Below are positions 33,467 through 41,885 of a stretch of 64,000 bases of DNA, piece by piece. The position numbers were made by a program, and so were the translations under genes. Position 1 is the first letter of the stretch, and each line of letters begins with the position of its first letter. The DNA is taken from contig NZ_WOFB01000001.1 of NCBI RefSeq assembly GCF_009733865.1, positions 340,504 to 404,503 on the forward strand, in the 5' to 3' direction. This DNA comes from Oceanobacillus salinisoli (lineage in GTDB: Bacteria; Bacillota; Bacilli; Bacillales; Amphibacillaceae). A model generated the notes under the pieces. It saw only the letters and a list, made by a program, of their open reading frames with translations. It was not told the DNA's origin and did not search any database.

Positions 33467-34180
33467 TTGCAGAAAACCTATTTGGATTGTTTAGCAGAAC
33501 TTGGTGTTGGTGGTGCTCATCCTGGGGGATTAAAGCTTACGAAAAAAATGTTGAAACCGGAAGTCATAAACGAATCTACGAAGGTTTTAGATGCAGGTTG
33601 TGGAACTGGTCAAACAGCTGCAAATATTGTACAGCTTTACGGTTGTACAGTTACGGCGTTAGATTATAATAAAATGATGGTAAAAAAAGCAAGATCGAGA
33701 TTTGATGCTTTAGGGCTTCAAACCGATGTCATCCATGGTAATACGGAGAATTTACCATTTAACAATAAAGTTTATGATATCATTTTATCAGAATCCGTTA
33801 TAGCATTTTCGGATGTAACTAAAACCATCCATGAATTTAGTAGAGTATTAAAAGAAACTGGAGTGTTACTTGCTATTGAGATGGTTCTGGAAAAGGATAT
33901 TCCAGAAGAGGAATTATCTATGCTTTCTGAGTTTTATAGTATTTCAAGATTTAGAACAACAGGGGAATGGATGAGAGAATTTAAAGATGCAGGTTTTAAT
34001 CGAATTGAAGTGGAAAAATATGAACCTAAATTCGATGCACATGATGTTGAAAATGCGCCTGACTTTTCTTTATCTGAAGAAATGGATGATCAGTTATTTG
34101 ATATTCTTGAACAGCATGAACAATACATGAAAAAATATAAAGATACCCTCGACTTCCGCATATTTCGCTGCAGCTTTTGA
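33467..34180 (+). CDS. Class I SAM-dependent methyltransferase
   Basis: A 237-residue cytosolic methyltransferase with motif I VLDAGCGTGQTAA (near 41-53), motif II-like VTALDYNKMMV (near 65-75) and post-motif NLPFNNKVYDIILSESV (near 96-112). The fold resembles UbiE/small-molecule methyltransferases, and the substrate is unknown. The TTG start is set by AAGGTGGGA at 6-8 bp. It ends 43 bp before a family A repeat read in the sense direction. Confidence 0.8.
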   Translation: MQKTYLDCLAELGVGGAHPGGLKLTKKMLKPEVINESTKVLDAGCGTGQTAANIVQLYGCTVTALDYNKMMVKKARSRFDALGLQTDVIHGNTENLPFNNKVYDIILSESVIAFSDVTKTIHEFSRVLKETGVLLAIEMVLEKDIPEEELSMLSEFYSISRFRTTGEWMREFKDAGFNRIEVEKYEPKFDAHDVENAPDFSLSEEMDDQLFDILEQHEQYMKKYKDTLDFRIFRCSF

Positions 34181-34223
34181 AGGAGCTTTCTTTAGAGGTT
34201 CTCATTTGAGTTTCTTTTTAGAA

Positions 34224-34252
34224 GTGCCTGTTACTTCCCGAAATTTGTCGAA
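34224..34252 (-). repeat. Family A repeat, copy 7
   Basis: GTGCCTGTTACTTCCCG then AAATTTGTCGAA, downstream of the methyltransferase in sense orientation. Confidence 0.82.
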
Positions 34253-34621
34253 TTAAATAATTTTTGACAGGTTTGGTGGATAATTTCACTGAACTTTTTT
34301 TCAGTGGACATTTGTAAACAATGGTTAAATAATGTCCAGATATATAATTCCGGAATATGTGCTGCTCAAGCAGCCAATGATCTACATTTAATTCTTTCGG
34401 TACAAACCTCTTACCAAGAGGAGATATTCAACATCAAAACTGGATGGTTCAAGATACAAATGTTAAAATCGATTAAAATTCCCTATTGTCATTTATCTTA
34501 GAAGACTTAAGTCATTCCAATCTTCCAACTCATTATGCTGCTTCGAAAAGTTGCTATGAATTGGATATTAAAAAAAGAAAACCTAAATCCTCATTCAACA
34601 TTCTTCCTGCTAGCTATCTAC
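34253..34621. other. Gene-free stretch with a possible decayed ORF
   Basis: An open frame at 34304-34501 reads like protein in part (WLNNVQIYNSGICAAQAAND) but has no ribosome site and no recognised family, so it may be the remnant of a lost gene. An AACTTTTTTTCAGT hairpin lies at about 34291. Nothing else is supported. Confidence 0.4.
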
Positions 34622-34661
34622 AAAATCGTGAGACTTCCGACTGTGGGGCGTCTCACGATTT
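34622..34661 (-). terminator. Terminator downstream of prfC
   Basis: AAATCGTGAGAC and GTCTCACGATTT form a perfect 12-bp stem with a 16-nt loop. The minus strand continues TTTTGTAG. Confidence 0.7.
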
Positions 34662-34690
34662 AAATTCTTACATTCTATCTGTCGACATAA

Positions 34691-34720
34691 TTCTACAAAA
34701 ACCGGGAAGTGACAGGCACC
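34691..34720 (+). repeat. Family A repeat, copy 8
   Basis: Degenerate left part (TTCTACAAAAACCGGG) and intact GAAGTGACAGGCACC; 12 bp from the prfC stop, in sense orientation relative to prfC. Confidence 0.75.
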
Positions 34721-34732
34721 AAATTAACCAAA

Positions 34733-36313
34733 TTATTGGGCGTATTTGTTGACTTCGAATAGGTCGATTAGTTCGATTTTAGGGTTGTTTTCCTTGAACC
34801 AATTGAGGGCAAATTCGTTTTGGAAAAGAACGAGATAGTTATTATGACGGTCTCGAACAAGCATTCTTCGTTCATCAAAGAGGGATTCATCCACTTGTTG
34901 TTTTGGATCTAACCAGCGCGGAATTCTCTCACCAATCATATCAAATAGCACTTCCACATTGTATTCATTTTCCATGCGGTATTTAAATACGTCATACTGC
35001 AATTCTCCGACCGCTCCAAGAATATAGGATTCAGTACGCCTATCCTTGAATAACTGGATAGCACCTTCCTGAACAAGCTGCTCAATTCCTTTCTTAAACT
35101 GCTTGGACTTCATGACATTTTTGGCTGTCACCTTCTTAAATAGTTCAGGAGGGAACTGTGGCAGTTCATTATATTCAAACTGATTCTTTCCTTCAATTAG
35201 CGTATCGCCAATTTGATATGCATTCGGATCATATATTCCGATAATATCCCCCGCATAAGCTTCTTCAACGGTTTCCCTTGTTGAAGCAATAATTTGCTGG
35301 GATTGGGAAAGCTTCAGTGATTTCCCTGTTCTGGCAAGGTTTACATTCATACCGCGTTTAAATTTGCCAGAGCATACCCTTAGGAAAGCAATCCGGTCAC
35401 GATGTGCTGGGTTCATATTGGCTTGAATTTTGAAAATAAACCCGGAAAAATCCGGGTTATCTGGATGTACAACGCCTTCTGTTGTTTTTCTTGGTTTAGG
35501 TGTTGGCGCCATCGAAATAAACGTGTCAAAAAAGATATCTACGCCAAAAGGGGCTAAGGCACTTCCGAAAAATACAGGTGTTTGTTCCCCTTTTAAGATG
35601 GCATCCAGTAAAAATGGATTTCCGGCTTCATCCAGCAATTCTACTTCATCACTTGCAGATTCAAACGTTGCCTGCTCCACTATCTCCTGATGCTTATCCA
35701 ATTCATCGTAAGGAATATATGTTTCTTCTTCGTTCCCGTTATACTGTACAAATTGTTTACCATGACGGTCAAAAATTCCAAGGAATCGTTTTCCCATGCC
35801 TGCGGGCCAGTTCATCGGATATGTTTCAATATCCAGTACTTCTTCAATCTCCTCCAGCAGTTCGAATGGTTCTTTTCCTTCCCGGTCCAGTTTATTAATA
35901 AATGTAAAAATTGGAATTCCACGCATGCGGCAAACCTTAAATAGCTTTAATGTCTGTGCTTCAATACCTTTTGTAGCATCAATAATCATGACCACGCTGT
36001 CGACAGCTGTCAGTGTCCGGTACGTATCCTCACTAAAATCCTCGTGACCAGGAGTATCAAGGATATTTACCTGTAAATCCTTGTATTGAAAATTCATGAC
36101 ACTGGAGGTAACCGAAATTCCACGCTGTTTCTCGATTTCCATCCAGTCAGATGTTGCAAATTTACCGGATTTTTTCCCTTTAACGGTTCCAGCAGTCCGA
36201 ATTAAATTTCCAACTAAGAGCAAGCGCTCAGTTAATGTTGTTTTACCTGCATCCGGGTGGGAAATAATGGCAAAAGTTTTTCTTTTATTTACTTCATTTG
36301 TTATATCAGTCAT
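34733..36313 (-). CDS. prfC: Peptide chain release factor 3
   Basis: A 526-residue translational GTPase. G1 is SHPDAGKTT (18-26), the switch-I region holds [14 protein letters not shown]3 is DTPGHEDF and G4 NKLD, followed by the class-specific domain II and the C-terminal RF3 domain with [21 protein letters not shown]3 recycles RF1/RF2 from the ribosome after peptide release. An upstream in-frame extension to 36415 lacks a ribosome site; the ATG at 36313 has AAAGGG about 9 bp upstream and gives the normal family length. Monocistronic. Confidence 0.93.
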   Translation of the reverse strand: MTDITNEVNKRKTFAIISHPDAGKTTLTERLLLVGNLIRTAGTVKGKKSGKFATSDWMEIEKQRGISVTSSVMNFQYKDLQVNILDTPGHEDFSEDTYRTLTAVDSVVMIIDATKGIEAQTLKLFKVCRMRGIPIFTFINKLDREGKEPFELLEEIEEVLDIETYPMNWPAGMGKRFLGIFDRHGKQFVQYNGNEEETYIPYDELDKHQEIVEQATFESASDEVELLDEAGNPFLLDAILKGEQTPVFFGSALAPFGVDIFFDTFISMAPTPKPRKTTEGVVHPDNPDFSGFIFKIQANMNPAHRDRIAFLRVCSGKFKRGMNVNLARTGKSLKLSQSQQIIASTRETVEEAYAGDIIGIYDPNAYQIGDTLIEGKNQFEYNELPQFPPELFKKVTAKNVMKSKQFKKGIEQLVQEGAIQLFKDRRTESYILGAVGELQYDVFKYRMENEYNVEVLFDMIGERIPRWLDPKQQVDESLFDERRMLVRDRHNNYLVLFQNEFALNWFKENNPKIELIDLFEVNKYAQ

Positions 36314-36764
36314 AAAAAATCCCTTTCGTTTAATAATGGGCTGTTTTCGATAAGAGTGTTGTTTCTTCAAGTAGTACCCCAGCCCATAAGCCGTCCTCAA
36401 GTGTGCATAGTACATATTTTTCCGTAGTGGGTGATTAAGGAACCAACTATTATTTCAAACCTCTCAAATTGTGTTCAGATTTTATATCACATTGGAAAAC
36501 GCTCCTTCTTTTTCATATACCTATCAATCCCTATCATAATATTATAACCTTTATTAATATACTATATTAGAGCTGAATTTTGTATCGGTATAGTTGAAGG
36601 AAATTTTTTAATAGGTATTTGGTAGATAATGGGAAAAATATGACAATAGTGAAATTTAGTTATTTACAATGTTCTTTCAACTGAGTTATTGTTATAATAA
36701 ATATTTGTAAAGTCTTTGTAAATTTGGGCGTATGGTTTAATAACTTGAGGAGGGACTAGCAAGT
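36314..36764. other. AT-rich intergenic region between prfC and the macrodomain gene
   Basis: Divergent promoter region, about 450 bp, no repeat family or ORF found. A TATAAT lies at about 36694 without a clear -35. Confidence 0.4.
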
Positions 36765-37334
36765 ATGAAAATAGACATTAATGGAAACTCTCTAGAACTG
36801 ATGATAGGAGACATTACTAAACAGTCCACAGAAGCCATTGTTAATGCTGCAAACGGGACGCTAATGGGCGGTGGAGGTGTTGACGGTGCCATTCATCAGG
36901 CTGCTGGTAGTGATTTAGTAGAAGAATGCAAGAAAATTCGTGAGGAAGACTTGGACGGCAACTATCTTCGTACAGGAAAAGCGGTAATCACAAAAGGTTA
37001 TGACCTTCCTGCAAAATTTGTCATTCATACTGTTGGACCAGTGTGGGACGGGAACAAGCAAGCAGCTAAAGAGCGCTTGGTCAACTCTTATATAAACTCT
37101 CTGAAGCTGGCGAAGGAAAATGGGATCAACAGTATCTCTTTCCCATCTATTTCTACTGGAGTATATCGCTATCCCGTCCAGCTGGCATCCATTGTGGCGA
37201 TAAATGCAATCATTAATTTTCTTCAAAATAATACTTTTGGTGAAGTTACGATGACATTATTTTCCGAGAAAGATTACCAGGTGTATGAAGATGCACTGAA
37301 AAAAGCTTTAGATAAACTGGATTATGCTGTATAG
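36765..37334 (+). CDS. Macrodomain ADP-ribose hydrolase (YmdB-like)
   Basis: A 189-residue single macrodomain. It shows the ADP-ribose-binding blocks GDITKQSTEAIVNAANGTLM (16-35), GGGGVDGAIHQAAG (36-49) and the diphosphate loop PSISTGVYRYP (about 126-136). Members hydrolyse O-acetyl-ADP-ribose or remove ADP-ribose from proteins. GAGGAGG lies about 12 bp before the ATG. Monocistronic with a good terminator. The cellular target is unknown. Confidence 0.88.
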   Translation: MKIDINGNSLELMIGDITKQSTEAIVNAANGTLMGGGGVDGAIHQAAGSDLVEECKKIREEDLDGNYLRTGKAVITKGYDLPAKFVIHTVGPVWDGNKQAAKERLVNSYINSLKLAKENGINSISFPSISTGVYRYPVQLASIVAINAIINFLQNNTFGEVTMTLFSEKDYQVYEDALKKALDKLDYAV

Positions 37335-37340
37335 ATGTTC

Positions 37341-37368
37341 AATCCCTTGGTGTCAAGGGATTTTTTGT
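37341..37368 (+). terminator. Intrinsic terminator
   Basis: AATCCCTTG/CAAGGGATT with a GTGT loop followed by TTTTTG. Confidence 0.88.
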
Positions 37369-37404
37369 TGTTTATAAGCTCCTGGAGGCAGGGTGTTTTC
37401 GTTT

Positions 37405-37432
37405 TTGGCAAGAATCAAGATTTAGCTAATAT
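37405..37432 (+). promoter_or_regulatory. Probable promoter of the riboswitch transcript
   Basis: TTGGCA, 16-bp spacer, TAATAT, about 100 bp before the riboswitch core. Confidence 0.5.
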
Positions 37433-37535
37433 GGTAATATTTGAGGTCTATCCTTTTTTTGAAAAACCGATTATGATTAGTTTCAGAGAGTGATGAACGA
37501 AAAAAGACATAGAGATATAGAGTCTATCATCGCTT

Positions 37536-37630
37536 TCATTCAAAAAGGCAAAGTCGCTGAAATGCGATGACGCAAAGCCAACAGGCCTAAGGTAATGCAT
37601 GCTAGGGCGGCTGGGTTACAGAAGAATGGA
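37536..37630 (+). ncRNA. Cyclic di-GMP-I (GEMM) riboswitch
   Basis: The conserved core is readable in order: AGGCAAAG, a GTCGC-TGAAAT-GCGAT hairpin with a GNRA-type GAAA loop, GACGCAAAGCC, GGCCTAAGG, an AATGCATGCTAGGGC helix with its tetraloop receptor, and CGGCTGGGTTAC. These match the GEMM-I aptamer blocks GACGCAAAGCC, GGCCTAA and GGGTTAC. Downstream, GAATGGAGAAT can pair with ATTCTTCCGATTC before an A/T-rich run, a possible expression platform. It precedes the WxL-like gene by about 75 bp. Confidence 0.88.
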
Positions 37631-37705
37631 GAATGAGGCTCTAACGAGTTTATTTCGAGATTCTTCCGATTCAAAAAATCATTTTGTTTTGGAGGGATAT
37701 TTTTT

Positions 37706-38317
37706 ATGTCAAATAAGCAGTACGCTTCTATAAATATTCAAAAAAAGGAAGGAAATAATAGATTGAAAAAGTCATTTACGAAGTTTCTCACAGTTATGTC
37801 TGCTGCAGTAATAATGGGTTCGGTTTTTGCGGGTGATAAAGCATTTGCTTCAGAAACTACTATAAATCCTGGTTCATTAGATATGCCTACAATTAATGTA
37901 CTGAATTTTAATTCTGTAACGTTAGATGGTACAATCCAAAATAGCTATGCTAATATTGACGGATTTACTATAACTGACTCGAGAGGTTCTGGTGCAGGGT
38001 GGAATGTCGTTGTAACTGCAAGTCAATTCACATCTTTAGATAATAAAGTATTACCAAAAGGAAGTTTATCGATTGCTGCACCAACCGTAACTGCGCAGGA
38101 AGGATCTTCTCTTGCCTCACTGATTGCAACAACCCCTGGGATTATCGATAAGGATGATGTAGGAGTGAAAATTTTAAGTGCACCTGCTAATGAAGGAATG
38201 GGTAAATTCGATATTGCATTTCCTGCTAACGCATTAGATTTAACATTAAATCCAAAAGATGTATATGCTGGAACATATACTTCAACTATTAAAATAAACC
38301 TAACAACAGGACCTTAA
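37706..38317 (+). CDS. Secreted WxL-like domain surface protein
   Basis: A 203-residue protein with a basic N-region, hydrophobic core (SFTKFLTVMSAAVIMGSVFA) and AFA-like cleavage near residue 50, then a WxL-type domain: GTIQNSYANIDGFTITDSRG, GWNVVVTASQF, and a C-terminal GTYTSTIKINLTTGP. WxL domains attach to peptidoglycan non-covalently. The first Trp motif is present, but the second reads INL instead of WxL, so it is divergent. The long N-terminus before the signal is unusual; an internal TTG at about 37763 could be the true start. The c-di-GMP riboswitch upstream implies control by lifestyle signals. Confidence 0.78.
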   Translation: MSNKQYASINIQKKEGNNRLKKSFTKFLTVMSAAVIMGSVFAGDKAFASETTINPGSLDMPTINVLNFNSVTLDGTIQNSYANIDGFTITDSRGSGAGWNVVVTASQFTSLDNKVLPKGSLSIAAPTVTAQEGSSLASLIATTPGIIDKDDVGVKILSAPANEGMGKFDIAFPANALDLTLNPKDVYAGTYTSTIKINLTTGP

Positions 38318-38335
38318 TTTATATTATTTGGAACA

Positions 38336-38370
38336 TAGCCATGGCTTATACAGCCATGGCTAATTTTCAT
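38336..38370 (+). terminator. Hairpin after the WxL-like gene
   Basis: TAGCCATGGCT and AGCCATGGCTA-type arms with a short TATA loop, followed by ATTTTCAT; the weak T-run may allow read-through to the next gene. Confidence 0.55.
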
Positions 38371-38445
38371 GTTAGGTAAGCATAAACTTTTAGAAGCGGT
38401 TTGACGGAAGCTAAAATATTAACGATCCCAAGTAGTAAAAAAAAA
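38370..38445 (+). repeat. Family D repeat, copy 4 (degenerate)
   Basis: GTTAGGTAAGCATAAACTTT then TTAGAAG, with the opposed AGCTAAAATATTAACG. Followed at 38511-38548 by a fragment CTTTTTTTGAACGCGTAC resembling a MITE end. Confidence 0.5.
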
Positions 38446-38622
38446 GATGAGTGAATACGATTTTTTCTAATAAGGTAAGAAAGTTACCCCAGATTACTTA
38501 AGATGGATCACTCTCCATCTTTCACCTTTTTTTGAACGCGTACTTATAAGGAAGATGCCAAGTTTTTCATTGGATACAAGCACTCTATCTGGAAAAGATA
38601 AGTACATAAGGAGTGTTAAAGT

Positions 38623-39657
38623 ATGAAAAGTATTTCCAGCACTGTTATTTTTTCCTGTTTAAGTGTAGTTATGTTATTTCTTTTTGGTATGAGTGACATT
38701 GCTTTTGCGCAAGAAGAAAACCTTCCATTAATGATTGAACCGATTTATCCGGAAAATCATAATCCCGAAACAGTTGGTTATTTTGATTTATCCGTAAATC
38801 AAGGGGAACGGCAAACTCTTGAAGTAAGGATTACAAACCAGCAGGATAAGGAAGTTCTAGTTAGTATTAAACCGGCAAATGCATTTACACATCCATCTGG
38901 AGGGATTATTTATGAAAACGATATAGACTCACCAGATACTCGTCTTTTAGAGAATGCTGTACGTGTTGCTGAGTATATAACGGTTGATGAAACAGTAACG
39001 ATTCCTCCACGAACGTCTATAAGTATTCCTATAGACTTACATGTGCCGGAAGTAGAAGGGCAAACCTTTTTGGGTGGAATACTGTTTACTACGTATGGAG
39101 AGGAAAATGAAAATCAGGAAGAAGTGGAAGACGGAACTGCTAACTTTGTCATAAAAACAGAAACTGTTCATGCGGTTGCTGTTCAAATGAATTTAGTAAA
39201 TGAAGTAGGATCGGACTTTTTACTAGGAAATGCAGGTTTTATTCCGGAAACTGCCCAAGTGTATTCGGAAATGACAAATCATGCCCAAAAGATTCAGGAT
39301 GGAATAACCGGTACATATTTTGTTACAGATGGGGAGGGAAATGAGTTATTTAGTGGAAAGTTTGGTCCATTTAATATGGCACCAAATACTGCTATAAGGT
39401 TCCCGATTCGATGGGGTCATGAAATGTTGGAAGACGGTAAGTATACTCTTCATATGGAAGGACTAAGTGGGGATAAGACTTTTGAATCATCCGAAACTTT
39501 CACCATTGAAAATAGTGATGTAGAAAAGTATGTTGAGCATACACAAACTGATTTACCACAAGCCCAAATCGAAAAAGGGATACCAATGTGGGGTTGGGTT
39601 ATAGGAGCAGTTTTATTTGGATTAATCATGTTTTTTATAGGGAGAAGGAGACAATAG
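38623..39657 (+). CDS. WxL-interacting protein (DUF916/DUF3324)
   Basis: A 344-residue surface protein: signal peptide to AFA-Q near residue 29, DUF916 (WxL-interacting) domain about 35-170 with YFDLSVNQGERQTLEVRITN, DUF3324 domain about 180-305, and a C-terminal membrane helix (320-338) with a basic RRRQ end. The family anchors WxL proteins to the membrane and cell wall, forming adhesion complexes in Firmicutes. AGGAGTG lies 8 bp before the ATG. It is 305 bp after the WxL-like gene, so cotranscription from the riboswitch transcript is plausible but not certain. Confidence 0.85.
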   Translation: MKSISSTVIFSCLSVVMLFLFGMSDIAFAQEENLPLMIEPIYPENHNPETVGYFDLSVNQGERQTLEVRITNQQDKEVLVSIKPANAFTHPSGGIIYENDIDSPDTRLLENAVRVAEYITVDETVTIPPRTSISIPIDLHVPEVEGQTFLGGILFTTYGEENENQEEVEDGTANFVIKTETVHAVAVQMNLVNEVGSDFLLGNAGFIPETAQVYSEMTNHAQKIQDGITGTYFVTDGEGNELFSGKFGPFNMAPNTAIRFPIRWGHEMLEDGKYTLHMEGLSGDKTFESSETFTIENSDVEKYVEHTQTDLPQAQIEKGIPMWGWVIGAVLFGLIMFFIGRRRQ

Positions 39658-39886
39658 TACACAGCAAATCTTTCATATAGACCCGCATTCTCTATCTCTA
39701 TAGTGACAGCAACTCCTTAATTTACATCATTTTCTATGAGAGTCAGCTCTTGTAGTATTGTGTGGAGTGCTGCTTAAAAAATCATTTTGTAACATTACGT
39801 GCCTATTTGTGTTCGTGGGACATTAAATTTGGCTATATTGAACCCAGGTTTTCTGTCTAAAATTTTCCTTTCTTAACTTGTAAAAG

Positions 39887-39920
39887 TAGTACACCAATTG
39901 AAAATGGTGTACTATTTTGT
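39887..39920 (+). terminator. Terminator-like hairpin after the WxL pair
   Basis: AGTACACC/GGTGTACT arms around AATTGAAAAT, followed by ATTTTGTTTG; 230 bp after the gene. The stretch 39658-39886 holds no ORF. Confidence 0.6.
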
Positions 39921-39965
39921 TTGTATTCAGTAAGTTTATAACAAAATTACTAAACTAATTTCTTC

Positions 39966-40016
39966 ATCTAACAATCAGTGGGGAATGAAGAAACCCCTTT
40001 GATTGGTTTAACTTTA
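39966..40016 (+). repeat. Family C hairpin overlapping the niaR stop
   Basis: CATCTAACAATCAGTGGGGA, a GAATGAAGAAA loop, and CCCCTTTGATTG. The last bases (ACTTTAT) contain the complement of the niaR TAA stop. Confidence 0.6.
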
Positions 40017-40553
40017 TTTGGAAATTAATATCCCAGCTTCTTTCAATGCAGCACATGCCGATTCCAACTTCTTTTTTGAATCAGCCTTAATCGTATGAAG
40101 GTGAATTCCGTCTGTTAAACTGGATAAATAAGTTGCATTGGTTTCCTGGATTTTTTGGAGAAATTGATTGGCTTCAAAGCGGCTGCTCACACGTATGGAC
40201 GCAGTTAAATCACCATATACAGGATGTTCCACAATGACGTCCTTTAACGTTACTCCATGATCCACTATTAGATATAGTTCCTCTGGGGTTTGTTCTGGTG
40301 AGTGCTGACAAACGATCACCATTTGTTCTAATACTTCATCTTCATTTTGATGTAAATAGATGTATCCTTGGCTTGTTGCAACAATTGGCTCTCCCATTGC
40401 TTTTAAAAGAGACACATCCTGAACGATAACTTGTCTGGAGACATTCGTTTTTTTTGCAAATTCCGTTCCTGTGATTGGTTTAAAGGTTTCCTTTAACAAG
40501 CGGGTGATAAGTGTCTGTCTGTCAGTGGACGACATTTTATTATGTTCCTTCAT
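40014..40553 (-). CDS. niaR: Niacin-responsive transcriptional repressor NiaR (YrxA)
   Basis: A 179-residue regulator: N-terminal winged helix-turn-helix (about 10-65; PITGTEFAKKTNVSRQVIVQ) and a C-terminal 3H domain with conserved His residues in VDHGVTLKDVIVEHPVYGD. NiaR binds nicotinate and represses NAD synthesis and niacin uptake genes in Firmicutes. GGGAGG lies 7 bp before the ATG. It is divergent from nadC, with a candidate operator in the shared 477-bp region. Its stop codon sits on the edge of a family C repeat. Confidence 0.9.
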   Translation of the reverse strand: MKEHNKMSSTDRQTLITRLLKETFKPITGTEFAKKTNVSRQVIVQDVSLLKAMGEPIVATSQGYIYLHQNEDEVLEQMVIVCQHSPEQTPEELYLIVDHGVTLKDVIVEHPVYGDLTASIRVSSRFEANQFLQKIQETNATYLSSLTDGIHLHTIKADSKKKLESACAALKEAGILISK

Positions 40554-40738
40554 TTGTTTTCCTCCCAGTTAATCCTTCTATCAGTTTGCGACTAAAAAAG
40601 TCGGAGCATTGTATTTAAATACAATATCAAAAAACCTCCGAAACTAACTATTTTGATGTGATAGGGAAAAATCACACAAATATTCTTTTATAAATTTACG
40701 TAATTCTCTTGCTATTATATTAATCTTATGTAAATATA

Positions 40739-40752
40739 GATGTCAAGACAGT
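40739..40752. promoter_or_regulatory. Candidate NiaR operator
   Basis: The perfect palindrome TGTCAAGACA lies at 40741-40750 within ATAGA-core-GTTGA, between the divergent niaR and nadC. TGTC/GACA half-sites are expected of NiaR boxes in Bacilli; the flanks are less symmetrical. Confidence 0.5.
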
Positions 40753-41030
40753 TGAATATACTAAAACTTTATCCGAGTTTCTAATACTTTGTAATGACAA
40801 GTTCTTTCCGGTTTGTGAAAGGGTTATCAATCTCTTTTTGCGATAATGTGATTTATTTCATGAATAGAATTATAAAACTCTATTCAAGAAGGTGAAAATT
40901 ATTGAGAGGAGGCAAGGTTAGAGTAAATAACAATAATAGCAATGTAAGAGTCTGCCAAAATGATTAATTTTAAATGTGAAATGAATAACGAACAAAATTT
41001 CCCGAATTATACATGTAAGGAGTTAGAATC

Positions 41031-41885
41031 ATGAATCAAATAAAGTTGCGTACATTGCTTCAATCTTTTTTATTGGAGGATATTGGAGACAATGATATAA
41101 CAAGCCAGTCTATTTTTCCACTTCGAATGATAGGGAAAGGCGTATTTCTAGCTAAGGAAGATGGGGTTCTTTCCGGTTTGCAGATTATGGAGGAAGCCTA
41201 CCATTTGCTGGATCCAAAGATTGAAGTAACTCTCTGTTATTCAGATGGGGATCGAATAGCTGCCGGAGCAAAAATTGCGGAAGTGGTTGGACCAGTATCC
41301 CATTTGCTCACTGGCGAACGAGTAATTTTAAATTTAATCCAAAGAATGAGTGGAATTGCAACGATAACAAATCGATGTGTGGAAACGCTTAACGATTCCT
41401 CCATCCAAATTTGTGATACAAGAAAAACGGTTCCAGGACTGCGAATGCTTGATAAATATGCTGTTGTTTGTGGCGGAGGAAAAAACCATCGCCAAGGCTT
41501 ATATGATGGGGTAATGATTAAGGATAATCACATCTCTTATTGTGGCTCCATTACGAAAGCAATTGAAGCAGTTAGGGAACAAATAGGTCATATGGTGAAA
41601 ATCGAAGTTGAAACAGAAACAAAGGAAGAAGTAGTTGAATCTGTTGAGGCTGGTGCAGATGTAATCATGTTTGATAATCGTACACCAGAAGAGGTGAGGG
41701 AATTTTCGAAATATGTACCGGAATCTATTGTAATGGAGGCTTCAGGTGGAATTAACCTGGATAATCTAGCAAGTTATAGAGGGACTGGTGTTCATTATAT
41801 TTCACTAGGCTTTTTAACACATTCTGTAAAAGCAATGGATATTAGCTTCCAAGTTAAAGAGGGGAATAAAAAAGATGTCGAATAG
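41031..41885 (+). CDS. nadC: Quinolinate phosphoribosyltransferase (nicotinate-nucleotide pyrophosphorylase)
   Basis: A 284-residue cytosolic enzyme that converts quinolinate and PRPP to nicotinate mononucleotide, CO2 and pyrophosphate in NAD synthesis. Diagnostic blocks are LLEDIGDNDITSQSIF (13-28), LTGERVILNLIQRMSGIAT near 98-116, DTRKTVPGLRMLDKYAV near 130-146, GGGKNHRQGLYDGVMIKDNH near 148-167 and EASGGINLDN near 240. AAGGAG lies 8 bp before the ATG. Unusually it stands without nadA and nadB, and its end overlaps the TAXI-TRAP binding-protein gene by 11 bp. Confidence 0.93.
   Translation: MNQIKLRTLLQSFLLEDIGDNDITSQSIFPLRMIGKGVFLAKEDGVLSGLQIMEEAYHLLDPKIEVTLCYSDGDRIAAGAKIAEVVGPVSHLLTGERVILNLIQRMSGIATITNRCVETLNDSSIQICDTRKTVPGLRMLDKYAVVCGGGKNHRQGLYDGVMIKDNHISYCGSITKAIEAVREQIGHMVKIEVETETKEEVVESVEAGADVIMFDNRTPEEVREFSKYVPESIVMEASGGINLDNLASYRGTGVHYISLGFLTHSVKAMDISFQVKEGNKKDVE

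Noticed and set aside
34304..34501. 65-residue ORF as a real gene
   Set aside because: No ribosome site and no recognised family; it is recorded only as a possible remnant.
41031..41885. nadC as a member of a standard nadBCA operon with missing neighbours
   Set aside because: The upstream 477 bp contain no nadB or nadA remnant, and the downstream overlap with a TRAP gene indicates a different, organised operon.
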